Notes under the pieces: model-generated | The model's database searches: none | Seen by the model: only the letters and a program-made list of their open reading frames with translations | Told to the model about the DNA's origin: nothing | Assembly (NCBI GenBank): GCA_022410635.1 | Contig: JAJVDF010000018.1 | Location: 431,549 to 495,548 of the forward strand | Origin: Tretioscincus oriximinensis | Taxonomy: Eukaryota > Chordata > Lepidosauria > Squamata > Gymnophthalmidae | Reading direction: 5' to 3' | DNA: 64,000 nt | Position numbers and translations under genes: made by a program | Shown here: piece by piece, positions 31,151 through 45,365 of the stretch | Layout of the letters: the number at the start of each line of letters is the position of its first letter | How positions within the stretch are numbered: the first letter of the stretch is position 1

Positions 31151-34100
31151 CAAGATCCATCCTAATGTGGAAAGACAGCTATAAATAAATGTGATGATGA
31201 TGATCATGATGATGATGGCCAAAGTTGCTACCTATACTGGGATAACTGCTAATATAGGTTTACTGCTATTTCAGGGGCAGAAAGGGCCTATGGAGGTTAA
31301 ATGTAACTGGGATCTATGGTACAAGGTAGTACATGGTGGTATGAAATTGTGTACCATTCTATGATAGATCACAAATATGATCGGTAATTGGTTGTGCAAT
31401 CATTGAGGTAAAAATAAAGGTAAGAGTTCAGCATGCTTGTGTAATGCGAATTTGCAATTTTTATTAAATTAAAGAAACAAAATTGTACTTTAAAATAGAA
31501 AACAACTGCTTCAATAGCAGGCAATAAGCTTTAAAACAGAAGGTATACAGTAATGACAGTTTGTTAAATTGTCAGTCAGGATGTATCAGGCAGCAGAATG
31601 TAGGAAGTGAATAAGTGATAATGAAATTTTACAGTTGAGTGAACTTTATGAATTCTCAATAGAACTAAGCAGTCATAGCAACTTTTAAACTGAGTAGAAA
31701 GGTTATTCCATAGCATGCCTTTAAAAAGAACCTTAATGGGATTCTAAGAGTGATCTAAACATGTTTTTATGCCTGATCTGAGGCTCANAATCTTCCCATC
31801 TTGCCAAAGCCTGATTCCACCCACAAGCAAGTTTGACTTTAGATTTTAGGTGAATCTGCTTTTACTTTTGAGAGGCTGGTGCAGCAAGACTGGACAAGCC
31901 TGGAGCTATTGCAGGTGCAGACCCTGGCTCCACTTGTCCCCAGACACTACATGTCTCCAGAATTCTCACATATAAAACAATAGCAATTAAAACAAATAAC
32001 CCAGCGAAACACTTGTTTTCTGTCAAACAAACTTTTTAAAAAACATTTATGTTTTTTAAAAAACAAACATGTTATAAAGATTGATGTTTGAAAGTAAACA
32101 GTTGAAAGAAGAAGAAAAGGAAAGTTAATAAAACTGCTAAAACCAGAGCATTTTTGCACTGATTAATGTCTTTAAGTTGGATTCTGCACTGACCAGTGGG
32201 CTTAGAACTTCCCTTAGAACATACCAGTGTATAGAAAGGAGATTCCTAATATCCTTTCTGGTATCTATGCTGGCCAATGCAGAATCACTCCAAAGTATAA
32301 CAAAGCAGATGTTATTCCTCATTAAAGGATGAACTTGAGAATTTGGATAAACAGTATGAATTCTGCCACTGAGCTATGATATGGTATTTGTTTATTTGTC
32401 TGTTCCCATCACTAGAGGGAACATAAGGTCATTGAACATTAGAACATCAGAATANGAAGAGGAGATTCTACTGGGCATTATATGATTTCAATTTATGAGG
32501 CACACCAAAACTTTTGCTTTATGGAAAGAACACCAAATGCATCCCAGTGGGCTATTTCACAGTCCATTTTTCCAAAGGTTATCATTTTGACCTCATGTAA
32601 TGGAATGTATCTGCTTATATCTAAACAGAGCATAATCAAAATTTGAGAGCTATCTTTGTTGCTTACAGAAATCTTTTTTACAAACATTCAGTCATCTTCA
32701 TGTTGCACAGACTTGTTTTAAATGTCATCACATGATACCTGTAGTTGACAATTATTTACATGACATAATTTTGCATTACAGAATAGTCTGTGAGAACTGG
32801 ACAAAATGTTACACTATAGATGACATTAATTGGTACTCAGATAATTAAATAGTGGAATTAAAATTAGAGCTACATAAGAAAAAAGGTAGTCAACAAGTAA
32901 GTGAAACATACAGTTATTTCTAAAACTACCACTATTGACGATGTTTGTTGATACAATAATGCTTGTATCAATCATGGAAATTAATTTGCATTTTTTTAAA
33001 TAAAGCTTTCAGTAACTTCTTGGAGCCCTAACAAAATCATGGTCTATCTGGAGGCATGGATTAGAATTCTAATGAGACTGGGAAGCCTGCTGTGGTGACT
33101 CACTGCCTTCCAACTTTTCATAACTTACTCTTATGCTGTGTCATGTCTATCAATTTAAACAAATAAATACGTGAAAAACAATCTCAATGTCCTTTGCTGG
33201 GAGACACTTAGTAACATAAACATCAAGGGTGGGAAAACGTTGAAAGGTCTGACCTTGGTTTCCAGGACTCAGTACCAGACTGAGAATGGTTACATCAGGA
33301 GAAAAGAGAAACTCTGACCACATGGCCTGAAAGACATCATTCTTTCCTTCCCACCACTGTTAACTAGAAAAAGATGAGAGACAGGATCAGTTATCAAAGG
33401 TCAGACTCTGGGGCTAAATTATGTTACTGGCAGGAGGGAAATTGTTCAAGGTTTTAATCTGGTGTCTTAAAAAAGTAGCATGTGTATACTTTATCTACCT
33501 TGAGGTGTGGTCTTCTGATGAGCAACTGTGCCAGAGCAGGACATTCTGTTTCTTGTCATCAGACTGATTTTACTCTTTTGAAAAGTTTGAAAAAATATAC
33601 ACTTTAATAAGATAATAGTGCTTTTGGTTCAGAGGCAGAAAACATATACAGTACCAAAGACTGTATTAATGGACAATAACCCCAAAAGGACCAAGTCATT
33701 GTCAACAGCTATATAAGTGACCAACAGCAAAACAACACAATTGCATAACACTAATCAAACAATCGTTCACCAACATCTGTGAGAAGAGTGACAAGGTTTA
33801 TGAAACCATTTATTGCATTTGATGTTTGTAGCAGTTATTGATTCTGAAGAGGAATATGGTTACCAAAAGCTTAAGTTCAAAGCAAAACTACAGAACATTG
33901 CATAGCAACCCAAAAATTGTGATGAGGGAGATAAAAATTGCCATGGGAAATTGAACTTTCTTGCAATAAAATACCTTTTGAAGAACAGTGGACACAAGTC
34001 TTGATATCCATGAGGAAACTAGTGCCAAATATTTCTGCAAGAAAACATGCATAGATATATGTCCATGACTGCATCCAGAGAGGATCAATATTCCACTGGC

Positions 34101-37100
34101 AAGTCAAATTTCTATTCCCTTTGCCTCACCAGGTTGTTATATAAACTAATAGATTTGGAGGTTTAGAGCCAATCACCCAGATTATTGGTTTGCCAGGAAA
34201 ACCAACTATTAAACTGCTTATAGGATTATGGCGAAAAGGATGTGTTGTGTGGATAGTTCTGGCAGAAGTGAGAGGTTATTTACAAGAACTAAACTAGTTC
34301 TTCTTGTCTTTATTTGAAACCAACTTTTGATATGAAGCAGTTCTGTTGGAAGCCCTGAAAGCAAGCAGCCCAGAGCAAAATAGTGGTGTTGAGAAAAATT
34401 CTAGAGCTTGCTTTTGATCTCCCTGTACCATGTTTTGACCCTAAATTGTTCAAAATGCTATTCAGGGGGATAAAAAAGAGGTTTCAATTTGAAAGCTTAC
34501 TACTTTCTTACTACTTCTGCTGAAACATGTTGTGAGCACCCGCTGATCAACTTAAGTTGTTGGTTTGTAATAAAAGCTACTTGCTTGTGCTAAAAAAAAG
34601 TATCAAACATGTTCATTCTATAGATGCTTGGAAAGAATCTTGCAATATTACCCCCCTCACCTCTTAATTGATAAATTCTGGGAAGAAAGTATGGAAGACT
34701 AGGGAGAAAAAAAACAAGCATAGTACTATTATGAAGTAATATGCGGTCTGGGTTACAACTTTGATTTAGACAATCTTCAGTTAATTTTCAGATTCTAAAG
34801 CTCACACCACAATTTTGCCCTCACTACCCAGACTAAATTCCTTCTTTGAGATTTCCCAAGCTCAGTTTCTTTCCTCATAGAATAGGGTTAGCACATGTTT
34901 TTCTGGAACTTGTTTCTGCTCTTTCATAGGTGTCATGTTCTTGCTGAAATGAACTCCCTAGGAAGAAGAGGGAATGACATTCCCTTCTCCATGGGAGCTG
35001 TTGGAATCACCTGCACATTGTGGTCTAAGACAATGTGAGTGCAGCCACATTTGGAGTGTGATTGCCTAGGAGGAAGCCTGTGCCACCATACAGTGTGATG
35101 CTATCACTGCACTGCAAAGCTGACACAAAACACTATTCCCTTTTCTACTTTTGCAGAACATGCTACTGTGTTGCAGTGAGTGTAAAAAAATAAAGAATTA
35201 CTCTTTGTGCTAAAGAGTAATTCTGAACCCCAAAGTGGTATCTCTTGGTAGAACATGCCCTGTCAGCCAAAGTTACAAACAGTGGGAAATAGGAAGGAAC
35301 AAAAAAAAAAGGTTATGAGGAGGTGCCTATTCTCACCTCTGGTCTATGCTAGATTGAGTAGCAGTTACTGATTTTATCAGGTAACAATGGTGGGGACACT
35401 GTGCTAGTCCTGGACATATTTCGCACCTTAAAACCAGGCATCGATAAAAGGCACCAAGTACTGAAGAAGGAAGAGACTGAGGACACATTAACAGGTGAGG
35501 GGACAGTTTTGCAAATTTATTAGCTCAATAACATGGAACTTTTTAACAACATGTTACTACATGCACAGTATAACTTTATTTACCCCATTTTAAAACTGAG
35601 ACACTTTTATTTAAATGACAAGCAAGTAACAATTTCAAAGAAAAAAAGTTCAAAATTCAACTATAATTTTAACANACAATTTGTACTATCTGGAGATTAC
35701 AAGATTTGTACATTACTAGATTTTTACCAATTATTACTTCAGTAACGTTATAAAGTTATAGAAGGTATTTTTCCTTAATACTACTCAATACTGAAAGTAA
35801 AAGATTTTTCTTACCCTAGTAAAAGTGCCAGTGATTTTTTTTAAGATGCCACTTTGATTAAAATTTGGTAGGGTTGCCAAGAACAAAATGAAATTCCTTC
35901 AGGGGCTTGAAATCTGCCAGTAGGACACACTTATTTTAATTACAATTTAAACAAACCGTAACCAATTTTTTATGCTTGTTGTAATTATTCTTAATCTTCA
36001 TGGACAAATACCTTGTTTAAAATGCTAATTTGGTTGGTAGATAATTGTATTTATATTGATTTTTTTTTTAACAAAGATACGTTTTTGCTAGGATTTCTGA
36101 ATGATTCTTCAAGTATTCANTTTTTCCTCCTATGATTTTCGAGCTGCCCAGGTTTAGTCATGGAACAGTAATTTAAAAGGATTCCCAGATGGGTAAATTG
36201 CCATTCAGTAAAGATACTTAATAGCACATTAATGTATATGTGTGATAGTCTCTTGTCTCTGAAATCTGTCATTGATTGAATTCAGATGGTTTGCAGTGGA
36301 GAGAAAAGTAGGAATTCAACAGTACCATAATACTGAACAGCTGTGCTTGGAATCGATGTTGANAAAAGAGTATGTTGTAGTCGCTCAGTTAAAAAGCATT
36401 AAAAAAGCAACAACCTCCTATTAGGTGGAGATGTGTGATAGCAACTAAAGCTGGACTGACAGAAATGTCTGCTCCAACTCTCTCTTTAGCAAAACTTTGA
36501 AATTATGCCTCATCAGTAATGTCAGCTTGAAATCTTAAATGGAGTATCTTGGGAAGGTCTCTAAAATTTACAATTATAAAAGAAACGTAAGAAACACCCT
36601 ACTTAACTAGACCAATAACTTGTCTAAAACAATCACATATTTTCACAGCAAGTAACCATGAGTTGTGCAAAGCCAGCAGCAACTCAAGAGGACCTCAGGA
36701 AAGTTTAAGTACAGCAATANGCAATTTGGTAGATATGTTTCATGGTTTTCTGCTATACATTATGCATACAATACTCTAGGATGATGATAACANGACTAGT
36801 AATGATTCATGTTAATCACATTCTAAGCAAGTGCAAATGAGAAGACAATCTCACCCAGGAACATGAGAAAAATCTGGAAGCTGTACTTCAAATTCTGATT
36901 GACAGGAATGAGCACATAAATAGAAGCTGCTACACAAAAACAGTAAAACAAATAATATTGACTGTGCACCCGAGTGAAGTGACAGAAAATGTGGATTTTA
37001 GAATAAAAGGAAAATTGTGGAAGATTTAATCTCCTGTGCTCAGATAGAACTCTTAAGAGGGTGAAAGGATTATTCTAAATGGCAAATGTGGAAGTGGTAT

Positions 37101-38320
37101 GATTACATTATAGATAAAATGGCAGTGGAAATTAGAACACAGAGACTGTGTTATGTGATGGAAATTTAGAAAAGGTAAGAAATTGCAAAGAATTCTGGGA
37201 AATGGACAGAGTTTAAACAATAAGATTGCACAAGAAGNTAAGAAATTAAAAATANGTTTAATTTTATCTCTATAAAAATATTTATTAAGTAATATGATTT
37301 GATTGTGAGTTGTAAGTAATATAGATTTCTGAACCTTGACCATTCTTTNGAAAGGGGATTGGGGATGGATAAGGCTGGGGGTGGGAGGGAAATATTGTAA
37401 AAATGTATCTACATTGTGAAAAATTAATTGGATTATGTAAATGCTGTAATGGATAAGGGGATTAAACATTTCTGAAATATGGAAACCCCACATACACACA
37501 CTAAATGTCAATACAGTTCAATTTCGTAATGCTATATTATAGAAAGAGGTTTATTGCTGTGGATTCTATACTTTTAGACTTTTGTTGTATCATCAAGTAT
37601 ATAATTTATTAAAATCCTGATTTTAGCATTTTGATTGAGCCTGACAGCTTTTTTAAGAGCAGTGATTTCCCACAATAGACAACCGTTTGCAGGTTGGGTT
37701 TTTACTCAACAGGGAAACATCAATCTGGCCCAAGCTGGGCCTCATTCGGGACTTTTATGTTCAGGATGCTAANCTCAGCATATTATAAAAACACCCCATT
37801 TTGCAGGTCCTTGTGGGAATTGTTTGATCTTCATTCAGGATAGTGCAAGATATGAAACGAATCAGTATTGGAAACAAAAGTGGTGNTTCTTATGAAACCA
37901 AACCTGTGATTTTATTTAGATTATAAAAAAACAAACTGGNCATGATTAAAACTTCACTTGCTGTAAAATACTTTCTATGTAATATATTTAGGACTCAGTG
38001 GCAATAATATATTAGGAAGATAAAACAAGTGCCCTTTAAAAACATTTTTTNAAAAAACTGTCAGTAAAAAGTATGCTGTCCACTATGGCTTTTAAACATT
38101 ATCTATTCCCAGATAATAGGCTGGTTCACATGATTTGCGGCCAACATAATAAAACAGTTGTTGGGGAACAACCCTTGGGCTACTTTATTTACACATGCTA
38201 CTTCTTTTATGATACTAGGGTACTCTACCTAACATGGTGACTGCTTTTTTGAAAGTAGGTGTATATATATACAGGGTTGATCCATTTCCCTTTGGGGTCT
38301 ACATAGCTGAAAGATTGGTT
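31151..38320. other. Long AT-rich intergenic stretch
   Basis: I find no coding exon. The part near 37330-37470 has a G-rich tract (GGGGGTGGGAGGG) followed by an A/T-rich end, a layout like the L1 3' UTR at 1776-1890, so it may be an old L1 end. A perfect 13-bp hairpin lies at 35194-35224. Short (ATG)n-like repeats follow 31190. Confidence 0.45.
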
Positions 38321-38640
38321 GCAGGCACGAATAGCTCAGTCGCTAAGGAATCCGTCTATCATCTGGGAGATCGGGTTTTGAAGCCCTGTGTCGGACGTGG
38401 GGATGGGTGAGCACCTTCTCCTAGCCTGTAGCTCTAGCCAATCCAGCTATTTGAAAGCATGAATTGCAAGGAGTTGCAACTAACTGAAAGTAGATACATG
38501 GGAACCACCACAGCCTGGTGGGGAAGACAGAATGTCAGCCTTCAGGCAAAATACCCTTGTAAGCCACTTTGAGTCCCTTTGAAAGGTGAGAAAAGCGAGG
38601 TATAAGGACCCTCTTCTTTTTTCTTCCTTCTCCATTCTTC
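38321..38640 (+). mobile_element. tRNA-derived SINE, type 1
   Basis: A nearly intact copy: GCAGGCACGAATAGCTCAGT head, GGGTTTTGAAGCCC B-box, body, 'gagtccctttgaaaggtgag' 3' end and TTC-like tail. Confidence 0.88.
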
Positions 38641-38826
38641 TTGTTCTTAGGACATACTTTAGGACACTGGGCTGTGCCAAAATTTCCCATCCTCTGCTTT
38701 GTATAGAATGACAGAGAGGGAAGAAGTGGCTCACTAGCCCAGTTTTTGGCTAGACTTCTTTTAGCCATCTTTCTGGGTCATCTCTGATCCAACATCAGCC
38801 ATCCTGTCATCTGCTCAGGCCATATG

Positions 38827-39090
38827 GAGGAGGAGGAGGAGGAGGAGGAGGAGGAACCTGATGTTTGGGTTTTGCACCCCACTCTTCTCAACCTAAAGGG
38901 ACTCAAAATGGCTTACATAACATTTTGTTATTTTCACAGCAGACACCTTGTAATTTAGGTTGGGCTGCAGGAACTTGAAAAAGCTGTGACAAGCCCAAGC
39001 TCACCAAGCTGGCTTCATGTAGAAGTGCAGAATCAGACAAGGAGTCTGCTAAATAAGAGTTTGATGCCCTAACCGCAAGACCAGACTGGT
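38827..39090 (-). mobile_element. tRNA-derived SINE, type 2, with (GGA)n tail
   Basis: The inverse copy begins with a (GGA)n tract (38827-38855, the tail), then 'cccactcttctcaacctaaa', and ends 'ccgcaagaccagactggt', the inverse of the type-2 head. Confidence 0.72.
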
Positions 39091-41344
39091 CCTATCTTTA
39101 ATCAGTTCTATTATGAAGGGAAAACTCAAAGCACATTTCTTCTTATTGGAATACCTCTGAAGGCTGAAGAAGGAACCCATTCTGATGTTTTATCCATTTT
39201 TTATGGCAGCAGTACCTTGAAGTTGTTGGTTTCTGATGTTATTCATGGAGATGCTTCTGTTACTAAATAGTTCCTTTTCATCTTGCAAGGATGACCTCTT
39301 CTCTGGATCATACTCCAACCTTTGTGATTGAAACTCTAGCAATCAATGGCTCTGAGAGTAGACTGAGAAGTCTCTTTTATTGTTCTTTCTGTTAATATGC
39401 AGAAGGGACCCCTACAGTCTTCCTTCTGGTACTGCATAAATTGGGATCACCTTATAGGTCTTGGGGACATTTAAAGAATTATTCCATTTGTGTTCACAGA
39501 AAAGAACCCTGCATCACAGATTTTTTAATAGAAAAAGCACTTTAAAACTCTTGTCTTCAACATTCCTAGCAACATTCTTAACAGCAACAAGAGCTTACCA
39601 TTCTCATAATACTGCTGGTCTGATTTTCCATGGATCTCATTGGCTGGTGGTGTTAGGAAGCTAGGATTGACTTGTGAGCTTTATAGCTATCCACCTCATC
39701 CAACCTTAATTCCTTCTCAACTCAAGAGGGGTTTTCTTTTATCTGTGGTGTGGGCTAAAATTCTCAGACCTTAGAGCAAAATATAAAGTTTTTTATTGTA
39801 TGTACGTTCTTTGTGTCCCTAATACTTCCCAGGGCTGTTAGTAGCCCGTGTACTTTCATTTTATTATCCCACACATATGTCTGCTTAGATTTTATACTGA
39901 GAAAATATGTTAAAACACTTTCATCTGTGCAAATTTATCCTGATAAAATTCTATTCTTATTGTGTTTCTCTTGTTTCTCAGAAAGTTGGACTAGATAAAT
40001 AAACATGTTCAGATGTTTTCTCTGTCTGCATTATAATGCTCATTTGAATAATTTAGAAGGTCACAAGAATCAATGTGATAGTTACATCTACCCACTTAAA
40101 ATTCTTTATAACATCACCATGAGGCAGCAGCATAAAATGTTTTGTTTTCCATGCATTTTTGTCCTCTAGAGTCCAAATTGATTGAAGTGGCTGTTAGTTT
40201 GATTACAAAATCAAACCAATTCCCTTGAGAACTAGTGACTATGCACTTAACAATATTGATGATGTACATTTAATGATGTAAAAGGATCTATGTGCTCAAT
40301 AACCTTTGCAAAAAGCACCATGGAACTAGAATTTAATTGTCTAATGATTTCAATTATATTTACAAATATTCAGTGCCACAATCATAGGAGTTATACTTTA
40401 GGAAATGTTTGTGAACATTGATAGCCACATTTTTCATTTTGGATAGATATATCTAATTTTGTTTTCGGGGAGCTGGAATATAATTATCCGACAATGATTT
40501 CTTTACAGGGTTCTTCAGTACAGCATGGTGCAGTATTAGCATTCTTGTAATAAATTTAAAAGTGTTTCTGAAGCTGGCAAACTCTGATCTCACAGATACA
40601 GTAAAATATCAAATAATAATGAAAAAGAATTATATGTATTAGTCGAATGAATCCATTGCCTAAGTTAAATACAGTGGAGAAGTCTAGGTTACTCATCCTT
40701 CGCCCTTCATGTGTCTCCTTCCCTCTTCCATCCTGTGNTGTTCTTCCCTGTTCCTGTTGCTGTGCTGAGCCAGGTTCCATGGCAACTGATGGCAGCCCGG
40801 CCCTGACTTTAAAATGTTAATGAGATCACACCAAGCCCTAGGATTTGCCCAAAGATTCTCCAACTGCAGAGCCTACAGAGACTATTCCCGTCATGTACTA
40901 AAAGAATATACTGTAAATATAAGTTTATATCACAACTTGAAACGTCAAGCACATTAATGATAAAAGTACATACTACTTTATATGCAAATTACTTTTAGTA
41001 GCTGTTAGAACAAATGGCAACAACATATGAGAGTCCTGATGGATAAGTTGCATCTGATTGAATCCAGTACTCCATTTCACACAAGATCCATCAATTGCTT
41101 CTGGCCATAACAAGCAGAAGACAAAGGCAAAACCCTTACTTGCTCCTAATTTCCTGCAATATACCTTCACAAGCATTGGACCTATCTTTCCAATCTTTCC
41201 ATACCAAGGCATCAATTCTATTACCAATTGATATTTATAATGCTTATTAATGAAGAAAATTGACAATCACAGAAATTTGTCTCTACCTTCTGAATTATTT
41301 TAGTTAAATCTGCAGCCATTAAATATTTTGAAACCCACCAAATA
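39091..41344. other. Unannotated intergenic DNA
   Basis: No gene or clear repeat recognised. Confidence 0.4.
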
Positions 41345-41440
41345 TCTTTTTTATTTATTTATTTTTATATTCTGTCTTAGGGTGGATCATAATAAAAACT
41401 ATAAAATAGATTAAAATAGAACAATTGAAAATAGAACAGC
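41345..41440 (-). repeat. SINE/LINE 3'-end scrap with ATTT tail
   Basis: 'tttatttatttatttttata' and 'ttctgtcttagggtggatca' resemble the inverse 3' ends at 23018 and 62752. Confidence 0.45.
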
Positions 41441-42520
41441 NTGTTCAAAGAGAGGGAAACTTTTGACTTAGCCTTTATTTTATTCACAATGCATTTCCTG
41501 ACTTATTACGTACAATAATATTATTTGTGTATACNGATTCCTTTATTCCTGACAGTTCAGAGCCATGGCAGTTGCGAAGAACAGTGCAGTAAAATATAAG
41601 AGGTTTGGCATTACATTTCACCTCCATCATTCTCCCCCCCCACAAACACACACACCCAACCACTTCAAATCTTAATGTTCAAGAAGAAAAAGAAGAAGTG
41701 AAGGACAAATTTCAAAGCCACATTCCTACCAGTCTGTAGCACAAATAGCTTCCTTGTTAGTCACTCAACAAGGGTGGCCTTGATAGAATCTGAAAGAATT
41801 TCAAGGTATGTGAGTTGTGTGTTTGCATTTAGGAAAATAGAAAACAGATTGTCTTGTCACTAATTTCTGGTTCCTTTACTTCAGTTATGAATGCTGCATT
41901 GTACAAGGCAACAATTTCTGCTGGCTTCAATCCGTCGCACGCTGCATTTGAATATGCCACAATTGCTCGGAGCGCTGGGCATCAAATCACAATAATTTTA
42001 CTATTTTTTAAAAAAATCTTAAACTATGAGCTTGAGAGTAAAAGGAGGACTTGGAGACTTAAAATCAAGCAAGCATTTAATGTGCTTGATGCTCTTGCAG
42101 CCCTATCCTTGAAATGTTAAAGAAAATGGTCGTGTTCCATAACTTTTCACATTAGGAATTGAAATACTGAGGTCTAGTCTCTGTGTATCTGTTTCTGAAA
42201 AGATAAAAATAATTACAAGCTGAATAATTGCAGGAGCATTTGCCTTAACATCTGAGTGGAACGTCACTTTGATCTTTCCAAATTGTCTTTTGATTCATGT
42301 GTACTGAATTTTAGCAAGATTGAATCACCAACATCAACACACCAACAACAATATTGTTATCACCAGTGGCGACACTCGTAGATAAGGGCCTGGATTTTAC
42401 TGCCACAAAGGGGATGCTTGTTCCCCTGGCTTGGGCTGGCACAATCAGGGAAGGCACTGCCCTCTTTGATATTGGCTGCCAACAATTTTCAACTAAGGAA
42501 GTATTGATGGTGGTAATTTG
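41441..42520. other. Unannotated DNA
   Basis: A C run and (CA)n-like words lie at 41635-41660. No gene recognised. Confidence 0.4.
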
Positions 42521-42722
42521 CAAGAAGGGGGATCATGGATTATTTTGGGAATGATGGGATTTTATGCCCACAGAATGTGTTCTTCTACAAGAAATGTCTA
42601 CATTTCTTCTGTAGATATTTGTACAGAATGATTACAAGAATATAGACATTTCTTCTAGTAGAACAAGTTCTGTAGGCNTGCAATCCCTCCTTCCCAAAAT
42701 AATCCATGAGATCCCCCTTTGT
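42521..42722. repeat. Imperfect 200-bp hairpin
   Basis: Left arm 42521-42600 and right arm about 42643-42722 are inverse copies with some mismatches. They share the inverse words AAGGGGGATC, ATGGATTATTTTGGGAA and AGAAATGTCTA. The loop is about 40 bases. Confidence 0.85.
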
Positions 42723-44699
42723 ACAATTATATCCATTGATCTGAAGACACAGCTATACTTCTGACTCACTCTTTTTATCCAGTTGCTTTCTGGATTCATG
42801 TGCTGCCTGTATTTAATCTGCAGTTGGGAAAAACAATCTCCTCCCAGCTTACTCCATGCGTGTGAACTTCTGTAAGAGGCTTTGATTTGCTCCCATCTGA
42901 AATACACACCCTTAGCTATTGAATTGTCCCAGTGGGCCTTTCCTGCATAGCTAGGCAANTTTATTACAAAAGTGATGGAGAACATGAGCTGCTTGCTCCA
43001 AATGAGTAAGATTAACATTTTATAAGGTTTTCTTCAAGATTCTAGCTTGTTTTCCCAAAAGAAGTGGAAAATTTTATGAAACAGGAATGTGTAGCACTAG
43101 GGTAAAGGGTACGGCATAGCTGTTCTTTTTTGAANTTGTTCTTATTGAGACAAGGGTTTAGTCTTAAAAAGAAACAACACAATAATAAATATGGAATTTA
43201 AATTCATCAGTATCCATTGGTGTCCATTATGGATCATGACGGACAAAGCAGTTAAGGGGAACAAGGTTCAGGGTACATAAAGCTAATGTTAAATGATAAA
43301 CTGTAATTGTCNCCTTTGAATATAATACAATTATGCACACAACAATCTATTGTGAGTTGAAAATTGCATGAAAAGGTTGCATTATGATGTTGCTTTCTTA
43401 TTTAAATATTTTTGGATATTTGAGAATGAGGTTTTCCTATCGTGATGGTAATAACATCTGGAAAAAAGGTCCTTTGCCCCACAATATTCTTTAACTGATG
43501 TTTTACAAAATTGTCATGTCTTCAGCCATTGAAGTGAGAAGCCTTCCTGTTTAGCATTCCATAATTGGTTTACACCAGGAAGAATTGCAGGCTGAGCATG
43601 CTCCGTTTTTACTTTCTGATTAGTTGTCTCACTGATTCTATGTGCATTTACAGGTACATGNGTGCATTCNGCAATTATTTCTCACATCGCGTATTAGGCC
43701 TGCAGCCTAAGGCATTGTCTGAAGTGCTTTATTTCAAATATCCATACTTCATTGCAGAATAGGACACTGCTACTTTTGTCACATACTTCTGTCAGAATTT
43801 GAGTCATATAGTTTATCTCTGGCCCTTTCTGCATTATGCCTTATTTTATTCTAGAGCCACATCCATACTGTTCTCTTTTTAAAGCATTATTTCAGGGATA
43901 ATAAAGGGGTTATTTTGTCATATGTACAATTATTTAGATGCTTTTAATGATTGAAATCCTACAATCTGTTGTCTTTCCTTCAACAAATCCTCTCCTTGTT
44001 TTTTCCTAGTCCAGTTTCTGAACAAGCAACCCATAATCCCACCCATAGAAACTGATTTCCTGCAATGACTGTTCTTGCTGAAAGTCTCCAGAAAATGCCT
44101 GTGCAGCTGACAAATGGTTCAGTAAGGACTATGAGGAAGGTGCCTTATTACCACCATCCAGAGAATAGTTTTTTCAGATTTTTTTAAAGAGGTATATACA
44201 TGTTATAATGTACCATTAGAACACTGCTATGGCACAATGACAGCAAGACAGATGGCCAATAAGACATTATAATGCTACCATGGTCCCCTAAAACACTGTC
44301 AGGATGCAGCCTAGGAAGTGTTTAAGGGTATCACGTGTCCAGATTACATGATTAAATTGGCTCAGGGAAGTAGCTTGGCAGCAGAGAAATGAACTAGCTG
44401 CTTGCTGCTGCAACAATGTTAAAGATACAGCTGTTCATACTGGCTTTATTTATGGTAGATCTTTCAGGCTTCACCAGCAGGATCCTGGAGACCTGCCTGC
44501 ACACCATGACTAAAAACACACATAGAAAACATGTATATTCCTTGACCAATGCCCCTGTTCTGTAGCATCATTCATTGATCTCATCGCAGTGCAGTCCAAG
44601 ATTTATTTATTTTTACTCGCAACAATCAATAGAAACAACTGCTGCATTCTCACTTGTTTTAACATCTTGCATCCAATTTGTGCACACACATATGCTTGT
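42723..44699. other. Unannotated DNA
   Basis: No gene recognised. Confidence 0.4.
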
Positions 44700-44876
44700 G
44701 AGAGTATGAGTGTTCTCCAGAATGATGCCTGAGTATCAGAGCAATAGTTTATTCCAGGAAAAATGCTGTTTATTGCGGGTCGACTACTGAAAAATGCTTA
44801 GCACGTGTGCTCGAGACTTCTTGATTGCACTACAAATGAGGTAGAAAATAGTCATGTGCACACAGTCCAACCATGT
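44700..44876 (-). mobile_element. hAT-like MITE end, same family as 11140-11517
   Basis: The minus strand reads GGACTGTGTGCACATGACTA, then 'tgctaagcatttttcagtag' and 'gcaataaacagcatttttcc'. Confidence 0.6.
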
Positions 44877-44979
44877 GGTTAATGGCTGACCTGATTAGGC
44901 TAGAAATGTGAGGAAGGGGAAATGAACAGGCAGGCATCAGGTGGAAAAAGTGGNCAATTTCTCATAATCTCACTCAGGA

Positions 44980-45365
44980 AAAGGAGGACATGGAGGAAAT
45001 GACATCAAAGCAATAGCTCGGAAGGTGATTGGTGGAAGGTGGGGTCAGGCAGGTTAGCTCCCAGGCTTTTCTGCTCTATGACATCTTCCTTTTCTTCTGA
45101 TGGAGAAGAAGGATAATCCTGTTCTTTTTTAAGCCATGTGCTCTCCTCCATTAAAGTCACTTTCTTGGCATGCCATCAAGGCTAGAAGAGAAAAAGCAAC
45201 CAGGACCGTTAAGGTTACCATGGAAACAGAGTGGTTGGAGAAAAGGTTAGCCAGGTTACTATGGAATCAAAGTGACTAAAGAGGAATGAAAAGATACAGA
45301 GGCTTGAGAATATTTTGCAGCAGCTTAGCCAAGGCTAGGGCACAGAGAATATTCAGGGAAAGGAA
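44980..45365. repeat. Unknown repeat shared with 48480-48760
   Basis: Shared words include 'ggataatcctgtt' and 'aagccatgt' followed by 'attaaagtcact', and 'gaatatt' against 'gaaaacattttacagcag'. At 48 kb the same sequence lies inside a GGCTGCC-ended element. Confidence 0.55.

Noticed and set aside
38827..38855. CRISPR-like or functional repeat at the (GGA)n tract
   Set aside because: It is a plain trinucleotide microsatellite at a SINE tail.
42311..42554. Possible retroviral or other protein in overlapping frames on both strands
   Set aside because: No motif of a known family is present, and part of the frame lies in a hairpin arm.
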